Shown: positions 15,136 through 23,629 of the stretch, piece after piece | Layout of the letters: every line of letters begins with the position of its first letter | Numbering within the stretch: position 1 is the first letter of the stretch | Program-made: the position numbers and the translations under genes | Assembly (NCBI GenBank): GCA_964394395.1 | Contig: CAYMWV010000018.1 | Location: 1 to 32,355, forward strand | Direction: 5' to 3' | Source of the DNA: Sediminispirochaeta sp964394395 | GTDB lineage: Bacteria; Spirochaetota; Spirochaetia; DSM-16054; Sediminispirochaetaceae | DNA length: 32,355 nucleotides | Notes under the pieces: generated by a model | The model's input: the letters and a program-made list of their open reading frames with translations, nothing else | Database searches by the model: none | Told to the model about the DNA's origin: nothing

Positions 15136-16199
15136 TAGTATTTCACAATTTCAGCTTCGTTTTTCAACTCGGCTACAATCTCTTGCAGTGCTTTTTCCAG
15201 AACTCTCTGCTGCCTTTCCTGAAATATACCGGCCCGGAGGTATTCCCGAACGGTCATCGGGTTATCCGGGGCGATCTTGTCATCAAGTTCCAGAATACGC
15301 GCCTTCTGATGCTCGGTAACCTTGATAATATGCAGACCGATATTTGACTCAATCACTCCGGAATAATCACCCGCTTCAAGGCTGAAGAGTTTCCGAAAAA
15401 AGGATTTACCGTAGGTCTGTTCAACCCGCTTATCGTCCCGGGCTACATAGCCAACATCGCCTCCCCGGTATTTCGAGGATTCATCCTCCGAATATTGTAA
15501 GACCAGATCTTCGAAGCGGGCGTTCCCGTTTTTTAATTTCTGCCACGCAGTTGCGAGAGTTGCTTTTGCAGCTGCCTTCTCGGTCTCATTTTTATTCAAC
15601 AGGGGGATAAAGATTTGACGGATTCGAACATATTCGGGGTTGGTAATCTCGGTAATATTCTCCTCATACCGTTCCAGAATCTCCTCTTCCGTGGGTGCTT
15701 TTATTGCTTCAAAGAGATTACGTTTGCTGCTGGAGATGTATTGCTGCTGGATAAGATTGGTCCTGATACTCTCCTTGAACTGCCTCCAATTCATACCAGA
15801 CTGATTTGCCACCATCTGCTGAAATTGCCGGTCTGTCAGAGCTTGCCCTACCTGGGCCTCCACCGATTTTTTCTGATTTTCAATCACCTGCTCTATCTGG
15901 TTTTCAGTAACGGTGATTCCCGCCCGTTCTGCCGCCTGGCGGATCAAAATTTCAGCGATAAGGCTATCGATAACCTCCTGTCGGTCTACCTCTCCGGGAG
16001 GCAATCCCGCCTGCTGCCGTGCTGCTTTTACCTGTTCTATTCTTCGCTCTGCCTGCAGGCTGGAGATACCTTCAGTTTTGGTCAAGGTTACGGTAGCTAC
16101 TGTTTCACCCAGAATATTGGCAAAGGTGGTATTGAGGGTAAAAAAGAGAAAGAGAAGAAAGAGCAGCACTTTTTTGCTTGTCATACTAGTGTTCCACAT
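15135..16199 (-). CDS. Periplasmic parvulin-type peptidyl-prolyl isomerase (SurA/PpiC-like)
   Basis: The 354-residue product is predicted to fold exported proteins. A signal peptide (LLFLLFLFFTLNTTFA) covers about residues 12-27. A SurA-N-like helical chaperone region follows at about 50-185 (Gln/Glu-rich helices, RQEVIDSLIAEILIRQAAER). A parvulin domain spans about 190-300, with the QIFIP strand, the FEDLVLQYSEDESS block, GGDVGYV and the closing GLHIIKV strand. A short helical tail ends the protein. Two starts are possible: ATG 16199 with AGGAG nine bases upstream, used here, or ATG 16184 with only GTGGA. Both keep the signal peptide. The first overlaps the flavodoxin-like gene by 14 bp. Confidence 0.88.
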   Translation of the reverse strand: MWNTSMTSKKVLLFLLFLFFTLNTTFANILGETVATVTLTKTEGISSLQAERRIEQVKAARQQAGLPPGEVDRQEVIDSLIAEILIRQAAERAGITVTENQIEQVIENQKKSVEAQVGQALTDRQFQQMVANQSGMNWRQFKESIRTNLIQQQYISSSKRNLFEAIKAPTEEEILERYEENITEITNPEYVRIRQIFIPLLNKNETEKAAAKATLATAWQKLKNGNARFEDLVLQYSEDESSKYRGGDVGYVARDDKRVEQTYGKSFFRKLFSLEAGDYSGVIESNIGLHIIKVTEHQKARILELDDKIAPDNPMTVREYLRAGIFQERQQRVLEKALQEIVAELKNEAEIVKY

Positions 16200-16605
16200 G
16201 TAGACGCTCTCCTACCGCTTGTGCCTCTGCTCCGGTGGTGAGGATATCGGAAACCTTGAGGTACATTCCTTCATGTTCCATGGTTTTCATTATGGTTTGC
16301 AAAGTTTTCATAGGCCGCAGTCCCGATTTACAGGTAAAGGCGAAACAGCGTTTACCCGAAACAATACCTGCATTCTGCAGAAAGGTGGGAATAGAAGAGG
16401 CTATTTTGCCTCCAAAAAAGTTGGATCCAGGGGCACCGAGGGCGATGTATTGGAAGGGAGTAAGCTTTTTATCCCGTTCGGCTTCAGCATCGATCAGCTG
16501 CACCGTATGGGAACCCTGCTTTTCAATCCCCTTTGCTATTCCCTGGGCAAGTTCTTTCATCTTTTCTTTTTTGTTTCCACTAAAATAGAGAATACCAATA
16601 TTCAT
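16186..16605 (-). CDS. Flavodoxin-like fold protein (NADPH-dependent FMN reductase/flavodoxin superfamily)
   Basis: The 139-residue product opens MNIGILYFSGN, a beta strand plus phosphate-loop-like turn as in flavodoxins. It continues with YIALGAPGSNFFGGKI at about 54-69, where flavodoxins hold the flavin ring, and ends in strands and helices with no extra domain. FMN binding and a redox role are inferred. The loop FSGNKKEKM differs from the classic T/S-x-T-G-x-T, so cofactor binding is unsure. The ATG at 16605 has GGAG six bases upstream; a longer frame reaching 16677 would run through the hairpin behind secG and is rejected. It is the first gene of the parvulin-nusB-TPR run. Confidence 0.7.
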   Translation of the reverse strand: MNIGILYFSGNKKEKMKELAQGIAKGIEKQGSHTVQLIDAEAERDKKLTPFQYIALGAPGSNFFGGKIASSIPTFLQNAGIVSGKRCFAFTCKSGLRPMKTLQTIMKTMEHEGMYLKVSDILTTGAEAQAVGERLHVEH

Positions 16606-16665
16606 ATCCAACTCCAAACATAGAATAGCACAGGTTCTCTTGAAATCAGGCTTTTTTTGCAATGA

Positions 16666-16700
16666 GACCGCCCCCACCTAAAAGCGGTGGGCGGTCTTTT
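16666..16700. terminator. Strong hairpin after secG
   Basis: GACCGCC(CC)CACC and GGTGGGCGGTC pair around CTAAAAGC (16666-16696), with a 2-base bulge. TTTT follows on the plus strand (16697-16700), but on the minus strand, where secG is read, the next bases are TCATTGC. As a rho-independent terminator it therefore faces the wrong way for secG. It may instead stall or protect the gap-pgk-tpiA-secG RNA, or stop antisense RNA. Confidence 0.6.
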
Positions 16701-16707
16701 AACCCTA

Positions 16708-17040
16708 CTACTCTTCGTCGCTGCCTGTATCGGCAGGCTGATTCCACCACTCTTCCTGTTCGCTCGTGATCTCTTGACGGGCGGCGCTAATAACATCGCC
16801 ATCTTCAGGAGTTCGATTTATCCACGCCATTGCAAAGGAAGAGATAATAAAGATGGTACCCAGGATAGATGTAGTTTTGGTAAGGATATTCCCGCTTCTT
16901 GATCCAAAGGTGCTGCTTGAAGAACCTCCAAATATACCACCAAGTCCTTCCCCCTGATCATCCTGCATCAGCACAATAACAATGAGAAGAAGAGCAGTAA
17001 TAACAAATATTACCAAAAGGATAACACTAACAATTCCCAT
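16708..17040 (-). CDS. secG: Preprotein translocase subunit SecG
   Basis: Small inner-membrane subunit of SecYEG. The product is 110 residues. Two membrane segments are seen, at about 3-25 and 54-72, around the conserved loop LMQDDQGEGLGGIFGG and the Gly/Ser-rich FGSRSGNILTKTT. The C-terminal ~35 residues are acidic (EQEEWWNQPADTGSDEE), a variable tail in this family. It is the last gene of the glycolytic operon, 21 bp after tpiA, an arrangement also found in treponemes and many Gram-positive bacteria. Confidence 0.95.
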   Translation of the reverse strand: MGIVSVILLVIFVITALLLIVIVLMQDDQGEGLGGIFGGSSSSTFGSRSGNILTKTTSILGTIFIISSFAMAWINRTPEDGDVISAARQEITSEQEEWWNQPADTGSDEE

Positions 17041-17061
17041 ACAGAATCACTCCAAATTATA

Positions 17062-17811
17062 TTAACTATCGTACTGCATTATGGGTACGAAGGTTTCCGA
17101 TTTAAGGGAGGCACCTCCAACGAGAGCTCCATCAATATTTTCCATACTCATCAGTTCTTTAACATTATCCGGTTTTACCGAACCGCCGTACTGAATAACC
17201 ATTTCTCCCGCAGCCTTATCGCCGTAGAGCGCTTTGAGCACCTTACGAATGAAGGCGTGAACAGTGTCCGCATCCTTCGGTGTTGCTGTTTTTCCGGTGC
17301 CAATGGCCCAGACAGGTTCGTAGGCGATAGTTATCTTATCAAGGAAACTCTCAGGGATATTTGATAATCCCTCTTCCACCTGTCTGCGAACCACCTCCTC
17401 TACCTTGCCAGCTTCCCGCTCTTCCAGGGTCTCGCCTACACAAAGAATTACCTCCAAACCGTTATCAAGGGCAAGCTTGACCTTTTCGTTGATCAGGCTA
17501 TCGCTCTCCCCGTAGATGGCTCTTCGTTCGGAGTGACCGAGGATAAGCACCGAGACTCCCAGCTCCTTGAGCATATGGACAGAGATCTCACCGGTATGGG
17601 CTCCGGATTCCGCATTAGACATATTCTGGGCACCCAGGAGAAGCTTGCTTCCCTTTACCACCTCAGAAACAGCCTGAAGGGCGGTAAAGGGAGGGGCAAT
17701 CAGATACCTGTGGGCTCCAGTGGCAGCAGGAAGAAGCTCTTTTGCGAGAGCAACCGCCTCACCTGTGGTCTTATGCATTTTCCAGTTTCCTGCAAGAAAC
17801 GATTTTCTCAT
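17062..17811 (-). CDS. tpiA: Triosephosphate isomerase
   Basis: Interconverts dihydroxyacetone phosphate and glyceraldehyde-3-phosphate in the cytoplasm. The product is 249 residues, the usual TIM-barrel length. Seen: AGNWKMHKT with catalytic Lys11, GHSERR with His93, AYEPVWAIGTG with catalytic Glu165 and the lid loop, and the phosphate-binding YGGSVKPDN. The ATG at 17811 is chosen because AAGGA lies 7 bases upstream and the protein then begins where the family does; a start at 17835 would lie inside pgk. It follows the pgk stop by 4 bp. Confidence 0.97.
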   Translation of the reverse strand: MRKSFLAGNWKMHKTTGEAVALAKELLPAATGAHRYLIAPPFTALQAVSEVVKGSKLLLGAQNMSNAESGAHTGEISVHMLKELGVSVLILGHSERRAIYGESDSLINEKVKLALDNGLEVILCVGETLEEREAGKVEEVVRRQVEEGLSNIPESFLDKITIAYEPVWAIGTGKTATPKDADTVHAFIRKVLKALYGDKAAGEMVIQYGGSVKPDNVKELMSMENIDGALVGGASLKSETFVPIMQYDS

Positions 17812-17815
17812 ATTA

Positions 17816-18997
17816 CTATCCTTCCAGTGCTGCAATTCCGGGCAGCACTTTTCCTTCTAAAAATTCAAGACTGGCACCGCCCCCGGTAGAGACGTGATCA
17901 ATCTTTTCGGCAAAGCCGAACTTGTTTACTGCAGCTACAGAGTCTCCCCCGCCTACAACAGTAGTTCCTTTACAATTGGCAACCATCTCGGCCACCTCGA
18001 CGGTGCCCTTGGCAAAGGCTTCAAACTCAAAAACCCCCATAGGTCCGTTCCACACAATGGAGCTTGCATCGGCCAGGGCGCTTTTGATCAAATCCAGGGT
18101 ATTTACCCCGATATCCATTCCAATCAGGTCTTCCGGAATGTTTGCTTCCGGTATGGCCACAGGAGTCTCTTTATCGGAAAACTCTTTTGCACAAACGTGA
18201 TCAACAGGAAGGATAACCTCTGTTCCCACCGACTTCGCTTTTTCCAGCAGCTCCGTCGCTGTTTTTTGGTACTCTTCCTCAAAGAGCGATTTTCCTATTG
18301 TATAGCCCTGAGCCTTGAGAAAAGTGTAGCACATTCCGCCGCCAATAATCAGGGTATCACACTTCTCCATCAGGTTTTCCAGGACGCCGATCTTGCTAGA
18401 GACCTTTGCTCCCCCGATAATAGCCACAAAGGGTTTTGCCGGGTTCTTCAGAATCGGTTCAAAGAAGGCAACCTCTTTCTCTATGAGAAAACCTGCTGCC
18501 GAAGGAAGATGCTTTGTTACTCCTTCGGTACTTGCGTGGGCCCGATGGGCGGTTCCAAAGGCATCGTTTATATAAACGTCCCCATTGGCAGCAAGCTGTT
18601 GGGCAAAATCGGGATCGTTCTTTGTCTCCCCGGGGTAGAAACGAACATTCTCTAAAAGGAGAACCTCCCCGGGCTTCAGATTCCTGGATAGGGAGAGAAC
18701 CTCATCGCCTATACAGTCAGGGGCCATGATAACCTTTTTTCCCAGGAGCTTTTCCAGGTGCCCTGCAAGGGGGGCGAGGGAAAAATCCGCATTCTTTTCA
18801 CCCTTGGGCCTGCCAAGGTGGCTCATGATGATCAGGGAGCTTCCTTTCTGCTTCAGTATATACTCCAAAGTAGGAAGGGCTGCTTTGATTCTTGTGTCAT
18901 CGGTAATGACACCCTCCTTCAGGGGGACATTGAAGTCCACCCTGACGAGGGCGCGCTTACCGTTTAGATCCAGATCTTTAACGGTGCGTACAGACAT
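17816..18997 (-). CDS. pgk: Phosphoglycerate kinase
   Basis: Makes ATP from 1,3-bisphosphoglycerate in glycolysis. The product is 393 residues, a typical bacterial length. Seen: RVDFNVPL and SHLGRPKG in the substrate-binding N-domain, RAHASTEGV near 155, VAIIGGAKVSSKI opening the nucleotide domain, NGPMGVFE near 320, and the C-terminal GGGDSVAAVNKFG...STGGGASLEFLEGK. It is 19 bp after gap and 4 bp before tpiA, in the same operon. Confidence 0.98.
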   Translation of the reverse strand: MSVRTVKDLDLNGKRALVRVDFNVPLKEGVITDDTRIKAALPTLEYILKQKGSSLIIMSHLGRPKGEKNADFSLAPLAGHLEKLLGKKVIMAPDCIGDEVLSLSRNLKPGEVLLLENVRFYPGETKNDPDFAQQLAANGDVYINDAFGTAHRAHASTEGVTKHLPSAAGFLIEKEVAFFEPILKNPAKPFVAIIGGAKVSSKIGVLENLMEKCDTLIIGGGMCYTFLKAQGYTIGKSLFEEEYQKTATELLEKAKSVGTEVILPVDHVCAKEFSDKETPVAIPEANIPEDLIGMDIGVNTLDLIKSALADASSIVWNGPMGVFEFEAFAKGTVEVAEMVANCKGTTVVGGGDSVAAVNKFGFAEKIDHVSTGGGASLEFLEGKVLPGIAALEG

Positions 18998-19016
18998 ATA
19001 TATTCCTTTTTAAGCC

Positions 19017-20018
19017 TTAAACCAGCTTAACAGCCAGATCGACAACCCTGTTACTGTAACCCCATTCGTTGTCGTACCAGGAGAGGATCTTGAAGAACCC
19101 CTTACCAATCTTCATGGTACTATCTGCATCAAAAATGGAAGAGTAAGGATTCTGGACGATGTCCATGGATACAATGGGATCTTCAGTGTACTGGAGTATT
19201 CCCTTCATGGGACCCTCTGCAGCCTTCTTCATGGCAGCATTGAGCTCTTCTACCGAAGGATCTTTTTCAAGTTTGACGGTAAGATCCACAATCGATCCGG
19301 TTGGGGTGGGAACCCGCATGGCCATACCGTTGAGTTTTCCCTTGAGCTCGGGGATAACAAGTGCCACAGCCTTTGCCGCACCGGTGCTGGTGGGGATGAT
19401 GGAGAGAGTTGCTGCTCTTGCCCTGCGGAGATCGGCATGGGGCGCATCATGAATATTCTGGTCCGATGTGTAGGCATGAATAGTGGTCATCAAGCCCTCG
19501 GTAATCTTGAACTCATCATTGAGAACCTTTGCAACCGGGGCAAGACAGTTGGTGGTGCAGGAAGCGTTCGAAACAGCCTGATCACCAGCTTCAAGATCCT
19601 CATCGTTAACACCAAGAACAATGGTTCTATCCACCTGGTCTTTAGCTGGAACGGTAAGAATGACTTTCTTTGCTCCCGCTTCAATGTGATCCTTGTATCC
19701 GCCCTTGGGGCCGGAGGCAGTTCGGAAGATGCCGGTAGATTCGACAGCTACATCAACACCAAGCTCCTTCCAGGGAAGGCTTTTTGGTTCCCTTACTGCA
19801 AGAACCTTGATCTTTTTGCCATTTACCGTGATGGCATCATCTTCAGCCTTGATCTCGTACTTGGAGACTCCATAGATTGAATCATATTTAAGCAAATGAG
19901 CCAGGGTTTTTGCATCGGTTATGTCGTTGATGGCGACGATATCGATTTCACTTCTCTCAAAAGCGGCGCGGAATACGCTCCGTCCGATTCTTCCAAATCC
20001 ATTAATTGCCAGTTTCAT
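19017..20018 (-). CDS. gap: Glyceraldehyde-3-phosphate dehydrogenase, type I
   Basis: Oxidative phosphorylation of glyceraldehyde-3-phosphate with NAD+. The product is 333 residues. Seen: the Rossmann motif INGFGRIGRSVFRAA at 5-19, Asp32 in NDITD (NAD preference), the catalytic Cys154 in SNASCTTNCLAP, IHAYTSDQ with the catalytic His, the RARAA and PTSTGAAKA phosphate-binding parts, and SWYDNEWGYSNR near the C-terminus. It is the first gene of gap-pgk-tpiA-secG, behind a near-consensus promoter and a strong AGGAGG site 5 bases before the ATG, which suggests high expression. Confidence 0.98.
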   Translation of the reverse strand: MKLAINGFGRIGRSVFRAAFERSEIDIVAINDITDAKTLAHLLKYDSIYGVSKYEIKAEDDAITVNGKKIKVLAVREPKSLPWKELGVDVAVESTGIFRTASGPKGGYKDHIEAGAKKVILTVPAKDQVDRTIVLGVNDEDLEAGDQAVSNASCTTNCLAPVAKVLNDEFKITEGLMTTIHAYTSDQNIHDAPHADLRRARAATLSIIPTSTGAAKAVALVIPELKGKLNGMAMRVPTPTGSIVDLTVKLEKDPSVEELNAAMKKAAEGPMKGILQYTEDPIVSMDIVQNPYSSIFDADSTMKIGKGFFKILSWYDNEWGYSNRVVDLAVKLV

Positions 20019-20072
20019 CTAATCCTCCTGAAAAAAAATATAAACAGTTGAAATAAAAACAGTTGCTTCTAG

Positions 20073-20101
20073 ACTATACGGAAAAGGGATTTTTCTGTCA
20101 A
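20073..20101 (-). promoter_or_regulatory. Near-consensus sigma70 promoter of the gap operon
   Basis: Minus strand: -35 TTGACA at 20101-20096 (6 of 6), a 17-bp spacer, and -10 TATAGT at 20078-20073 (5 of 6). The RNA would start near 20066. The ~48-nt leader contains CAACTGTTT twice, a long T-tract and AGGAGG just before the ATG at 20018. This is the strongest promoter in the window. Confidence 0.88.
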
Positions 20102-20131
20102 TGAATCAGCCTACCTGATCAGCAATTCGAA

Positions 20132-20330
20132 ATGTGAGACGACCACGATTAGTGGCCGTCAAAAAAAACCCAAAAAAGGAAAGGAATTCGAAATGTGGCA
20201 AGGAAGGAAGTAGAAATTTGATGCAAAACCCATGATTTCTGCGCAGTATCGCCGCTTCGGCGCTAACGAGCACGAATCATGGGTTTTGCAATCAAGGTTT
20301 CAGTTTCTATTTTGCCACATTTCGAATTCC
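20132..20330 (-). repeat. Composite palindromic element, copy 2 (inverted relative to copy 1)
   Basis: It starts 2 bp from the stop codon of the TPR gene. Read on the minus strand it has 19-bp perfect outer arms (20330-20312 and 20201-20183), GCAAAACCCATGATT/AATCATGGGTTTTGC inner arms (20289-20275, 20237-20223), and a core CATGATTCGTGCTCGTTAGC. A T-rich spacer is followed by a 35-bp cassette (20166-20132) that matches copy 1 at 33 of 35 positions. The 13-mer AATTCGAAATGTG occurs at 20124-20136 and again in the hairpin arms, so the end motif is used three times. On the minus strand the hairpin followed by T-tracts should terminate the TPR transcript. It contains no gene and ends about 30 bp upstream of the gap promoter. 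Confidence 0.75.
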
Positions 20331-20332
20331 TG

Positions 20333-22393
20333 CTACCTGATACCGAGTAGCATTTGATAGATATCTGAATATCGGGGGCCTTCCTGAGGAATACGCCTCT
20401 CTGTTTCACCTTTTCTCTCCCCTTCCCCTTCCCCTTGCGAGTGCTCTTCCTTCTTTGTATATACAACCCAATCGCCGGGGGTAATAAGGTCATAAAAACC
20501 CGCAGCTTCAACAACTCCTTCACTTACCAGTTCATCTGTCTCGCTAATAGTTATTGTTCCAGCCTTTTTATCGGGATCAAACAGAAGGGCGAGAGAGCCC
20601 CTGGAGAGCTGAAGCATATTCCTGGGGATGATTATAAGCTCGTCATCCGCTTCTATTCCATCAATACGGCCCAGGTCGATCAGGGCGCTGGAAAAGGTGT
20701 ACTTTACAACCCTTCCCAGGTGAGGGAGAGATTCAGCAACCCGGTCTGCCCAAATGCCGACTGCACTGCTGATCCTTTCGTTCCCCGTCCGATAGAACTG
20801 TTCCCGTTTTATCAAAGCACCGGTGACTCCACTGTAGAGTTCCGAAGTGAGGGTGAAGCTCCGTTCATCCTCGGTAAAGGAGAGAATGGCAAAGTAGTGG
20901 GCATCGCTGTTTCGTGCCCGGCCGTAGGCGGAGGCAAAGGAGAGAACCTCCCCCGAATCAGGAACGAAAAGATGTTCATTACCGTGCATAATGTGGGAGC
21001 AGAAAGTGGCAAGAGCATCATTTGATAGGGAGTGAATCATGGAACTCTCCGGCGCTGAGATGTAGACCGGAATTCGGTATCGAAAGCGATCATGATCAAA
21101 TTGGTCAACTTTCCAACGGCGGGAAACAGAAGCAGAGAGCTCATGACGATAGATCTCAATCAAGTCATGTATCTCTGTTCCCACTTTCTCCTTATCGGAA
21201 ATCACTTCCAGGATAGAGAGCTGTTTATCCGGGAACCCCTTCAGAAGCCAAAGCTTTGCGTAAAGGGTTCGTGCGCTTATCGAATCGGGATCGATCTGCA
21301 GCGCCCTTCTTACATGATCCATACTCTCCTGCAGTCGGTTCCTCTCCAGGAGATTATCAGCCAAATCAAGATGATAGCGAAGCACCCGGTCAATGGAATC
21401 GGCATATTGCAAACGTTTCTCTTCATCCAGGTTTGTGAGAAGATGCTCATAGCTTATTCTACTGATTTCATCCTCAGGCTTGATTCTCAAAACTGCCTCA
21501 AAGGCTTTTACTGCCCCGTCAGGGTTTCCGGTTTTCATGTATGCGGCGCCCTGAATGTAGAAGGAGAGATAGTCATCGGGCAGGAGAATTGAAGATGGGC
21601 TCTTATTGATCCTTTGAAGAAGCTCTGTATAGTTCCCTTGCAGGGCAAGAAGATCCGCATAGAGCAAAAGCGCCTCTCTACTGTCCGGGGATATCCGCAT
21701 GGCAATATCACAGTGATAGGCTGCTTTTTCCCACTCCTCTCGGCGGATGTAGTGTCTGGCGGCAGTCATGTGGACATCGAAGGATTCCGGGTAGAGCTCC
21801 AGGGCCTTGACGATGGCTCTCTCTGAGGGCTCTTCCAAATCCAGGGCATCCTGTACTGTGGCGGAGGAGAGAAGAGCGGTTCTGTTGAGGGGATCAACAG
21901 CTAAGGCTCGTTCGTACCATAGCAGGGCTCCCCGCAGGCTTCCTCTTGCTATCTCCAGCTCCCCCATGGCTCGGTATAAATCGGTGTTGTAGGGCTCCTT
22001 TTTGAGGAGGAGATCAAATACCGTGGCAGCTTCATCGAACCGGCCCAGGGATGTAAGAATTCTGGCCCGGAGAATCTGGATAGAAGCGTTTGTCCTATCC
22101 ATTTTTAGTGCAGTCTCTGCGTAGAGCAGAGCTTCTTCAGGGGCATCTGAACGGAAGCGAAGTTCGGCGAGGCGCAGGTAGGGTTCCCGGTACTGTGAAT
22201 TCTCCCGCAATGCGGCCTTGTACAGTTCCGTGGCAAGCTCGTTATTGCCCCTCTCCTCCGCCTCAATAGCCTCTCCATATAGCGTAATAGCCTTTGACTG
22301 GGCGAAAGCCACCGACGAGATCAGGAAAAGGAGGAGAAGGAGAAATTGAAAAGGTAATGATACGTTAATGTTGAGCCAAATGCGCTTTTTCAC
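20333..22393 (-). CDS. Secreted TPR protein with a C-terminal FlgT-like domain
   Basis: The 686-residue product has a signal peptide at 1 to about 31 (KKR, hydrophobic run, VAFAQS). Residues about 35-385 are TPR pairs with clear consensus units such as ALLWYERALAVDPLNRTAL and VKAFEAVLRIKPED. Residues about 420-570 form a mixed alpha/beta region. Residues about 575-655 (YTFSSALIDLGRIDGIEADDELIIIPRN and on to TPGDWVVY) look like the FlgT C-terminal beta domain. A charged Gly/Glu tail encoded by CCCCTT repeats follows. A periplasmic scaffold, possibly envelope- or motility-related, is inferred. The GTG start overlaps corC by 29 bp. The position after corC and ybeY matches TP0648 of T. pallidum, as I recall. 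Confidence 0.75.
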   Translation of the reverse strand: MKKRIWLNINVSLPFQFLLLLLFLISSVAFAQSKAITLYGEAIEAEERGNNELATELYKAALRENSQYREPYLRLAELRFRSDAPEEALLYAETALKMDRTNASIQILRARILTSLGRFDEAATVFDLLLKKEPYNTDLYRAMGELEIARGSLRGALLWYERALAVDPLNRTALLSSATVQDALDLEEPSERAIVKALELYPESFDVHMTAARHYIRREEWEKAAYHCDIAMRISPDSREALLLYADLLALQGNYTELLQRINKSPSSILLPDDYLSFYIQGAAYMKTGNPDGAVKAFEAVLRIKPEDEISRISYEHLLTNLDEEKRLQYADSIDRVLRYHLDLADNLLERNRLQESMDHVRRALQIDPDSISARTLYAKLWLLKGFPDKQLSILEVISDKEKVGTEIHDLIEIYRHELSASVSRRWKVDQFDHDRFRYRIPVYISAPESSMIHSLSNDALATFCSHIMHGNEHLFVPDSGEVLSFASAYGRARNSDAHYFAILSFTEDERSFTLTSELYSGVTGALIKREQFYRTGNERISSAVGIWADRVAESLPHLGRVVKYTFSSALIDLGRIDGIEADDELIIIPRNMLQLSRGSLALLFDPDKKAGTITISETDELVSEGVVEAAGFYDLITPGDWVVYTKKEEHSQGEGEGERKGETERRIPQEGPRYSDIYQMLLGIR

Positions 22394-23156
22394 GATTTAT
22401 AACCTTTACCGTTTTGATCTTATGGCCATCCATCTCCTGTACAATAAACTCAAGATGATCATAGGTGACCTTTTCATATTTCACCGGAATCTTCCCAAAG
22501 AGGTCAAACACGAAGCCCCCCAGGGTATCAAAATCGGACTCGGGAAGGGTCAGCTTGATCTGTTCATTCAAGTCCTCAATATCTACCCGGGCATCACAAA
22601 GGTAGATACCGGCGCCAAGCTCCAGAATATCCTCTTCTTCATTATCAAACTCGTCTTGAATATCTCCCACAATCTCTTCAATGATATCTTCCAGGCAGAC
22701 AATTCCGGAAACTCCGCCATATTCGTCTACCGCTACTGCAATATGGACCTTTCTTCGCCTAAACTCTTTGAGCAGGGTGTCCAGTTTTTTACTTTCCGGT
22801 ACAAAATAGGGCTTCCGGGCAATGGTTCCGATATCGATTTCCTCCCCCCGCATAAATACAGGAAGCATATCCTTGACATAGAGAATACCGGTTACATTAT
22901 CTATGGTATCTTTATATACCGGATAGCGGGAGTATCCGTGTTCGATAAGGGCTTCGAGAATATTGCTCTTTGGAGCCTCATTGCTGAGGAACTCCACATC
23001 GATCCGGGGGACCATCACCTCTTTAACCGTTGTCTCCGAGAGGGTTACAATTCCCTTTATCATATCCTGCTCTTCGAAGTTCAGATTTCTATACTCCTCT
23101 TCATCGTTTTGCCGATTTTTCCCGAAAAGGAGAGTGAATAAACCGTTTCGTTTCAA
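22365..23156 (-). CDS. CBS-domain protein of the CorC/TlyC family
   Basis: The 263-residue cytoplasmic protein has no DUF21 membrane domain. Residues about 45-165 hold two CBS modules, beginning VKEVMVPRIDVEFL and with YSRYPVYKDTIDNVTGILYVKDML. The block VAVDEYGGVSGIVCLEDIIEEIVGDIQDE follows, and a CorC/HlyC C-terminal domain spans about 185-260. CBS pairs bind adenosine nucleotides; the family is linked to Mg2+/Co2+ efflux in enterobacteria and was called haemolysin TlyC in spirochaetes. Neither role is shown here. Its start overlaps ybeY by 4 bp, a common ybeY-corC pairing. Confidence 0.92.
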   Translation of the reverse strand: MKRNGLFTLLFGKNRQNDEEEYRNLNFEEQDMIKGIVTLSETTVKEVMVPRIDVEFLSNEAPKSNILEALIEHGYSRYPVYKDTIDNVTGILYVKDMLPVFMRGEEIDIGTIARKPYFVPESKKLDTLLKEFRRRKVHIAVAVDEYGGVSGIVCLEDIIEEIVGDIQDEFDNEEEDILELGAGIYLCDARVDIEDLNEQIKLTLPESDFDTLGGFVFDLFGKIPVKYEKVTYDHLEFIVQEMDGHKIKTVKVINREKAHLAQH

Positions 23157-23629
23157 AACAGGGGGACCTCCGAAAAGGTGTGTAAGAGCTGTTCCTGAAG
23201 GGTCAGCATGGGCTCCTCCGGCTGGTTGCTAGGATGATTGTATCCGGAAAGGTGGAGTACTCCGTGGATGATTAACCGTTTAAGCTCCTCTTCTTCCGGG
23301 ACAGAAAAGGTTTCGGCCTGTCTTGAAAGGGTCTCCAGGGAGATGATGATATCTCCTGCGTAGATGAGCCCGTCGGGAGAGGGGGGAATAAAGCCGCTTT
23401 CGTCACTATCAGCCGATTCAATCTGGGAAAAAGTGAGCACATCGGTGGGACTATCGATATCTCGCCACCTTCTATTTAGCTCCTGGATAGTATTGTCGTT
23501 ACAAAGAATTACAGAAAGCTCCCAGTTTTTTATATCAAGGGCCCGCAACAGGGCAGTGGTAAAAGAGGGAAGATTCGATACCCACGACGGTGGTTCTACC
23601 TCTTTGGTTTCTACATCAATTTTATTCAT
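23153..23629 (-). CDS. ybeY: Endoribonuclease YbeY (rRNA maturation)
   Basis: Metal-dependent endoribonuclease acting in 16S rRNA 3' maturation and ribosome quality control. The product is 158 residues. The signature HGVLHLSGYNH gives the zinc ligands His122, His126 and His132; the family usually has GYDH, so Asp to Asn is a small deviation. LNRRWRDIDSPTDVLTFS near 51-68 and YAGDIIIS near 90-97 are also typical. It overlaps pgpH by 8 bp and corC by 4 bp; phoH-HD-ybeY clustering is widespread. Confidence 0.96.
   Translation of the reverse strand: MNKIDVETKEVEPPSWVSNLPSFTTALLRALDIKNWELSVILCNDNTIQELNRRWRDIDSPTDVLTFSQIESADSDESGFIPPSPDGLIYAGDIIISLETLSRQAETFSVPEEEELKRLIIHGVLHLSGYNHPSNQPEEPMLTLQEQLLHTFSEVPLF

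Noticed and set aside
20419..20436. CCCCTT repeated three times inside the TPR gene, a possible phase-variation tract
   Set aside because: The unit is 6 bp, so copy-number change keeps the frame; it only alters a Gly/Glu-rich tail and cannot switch the gene off.
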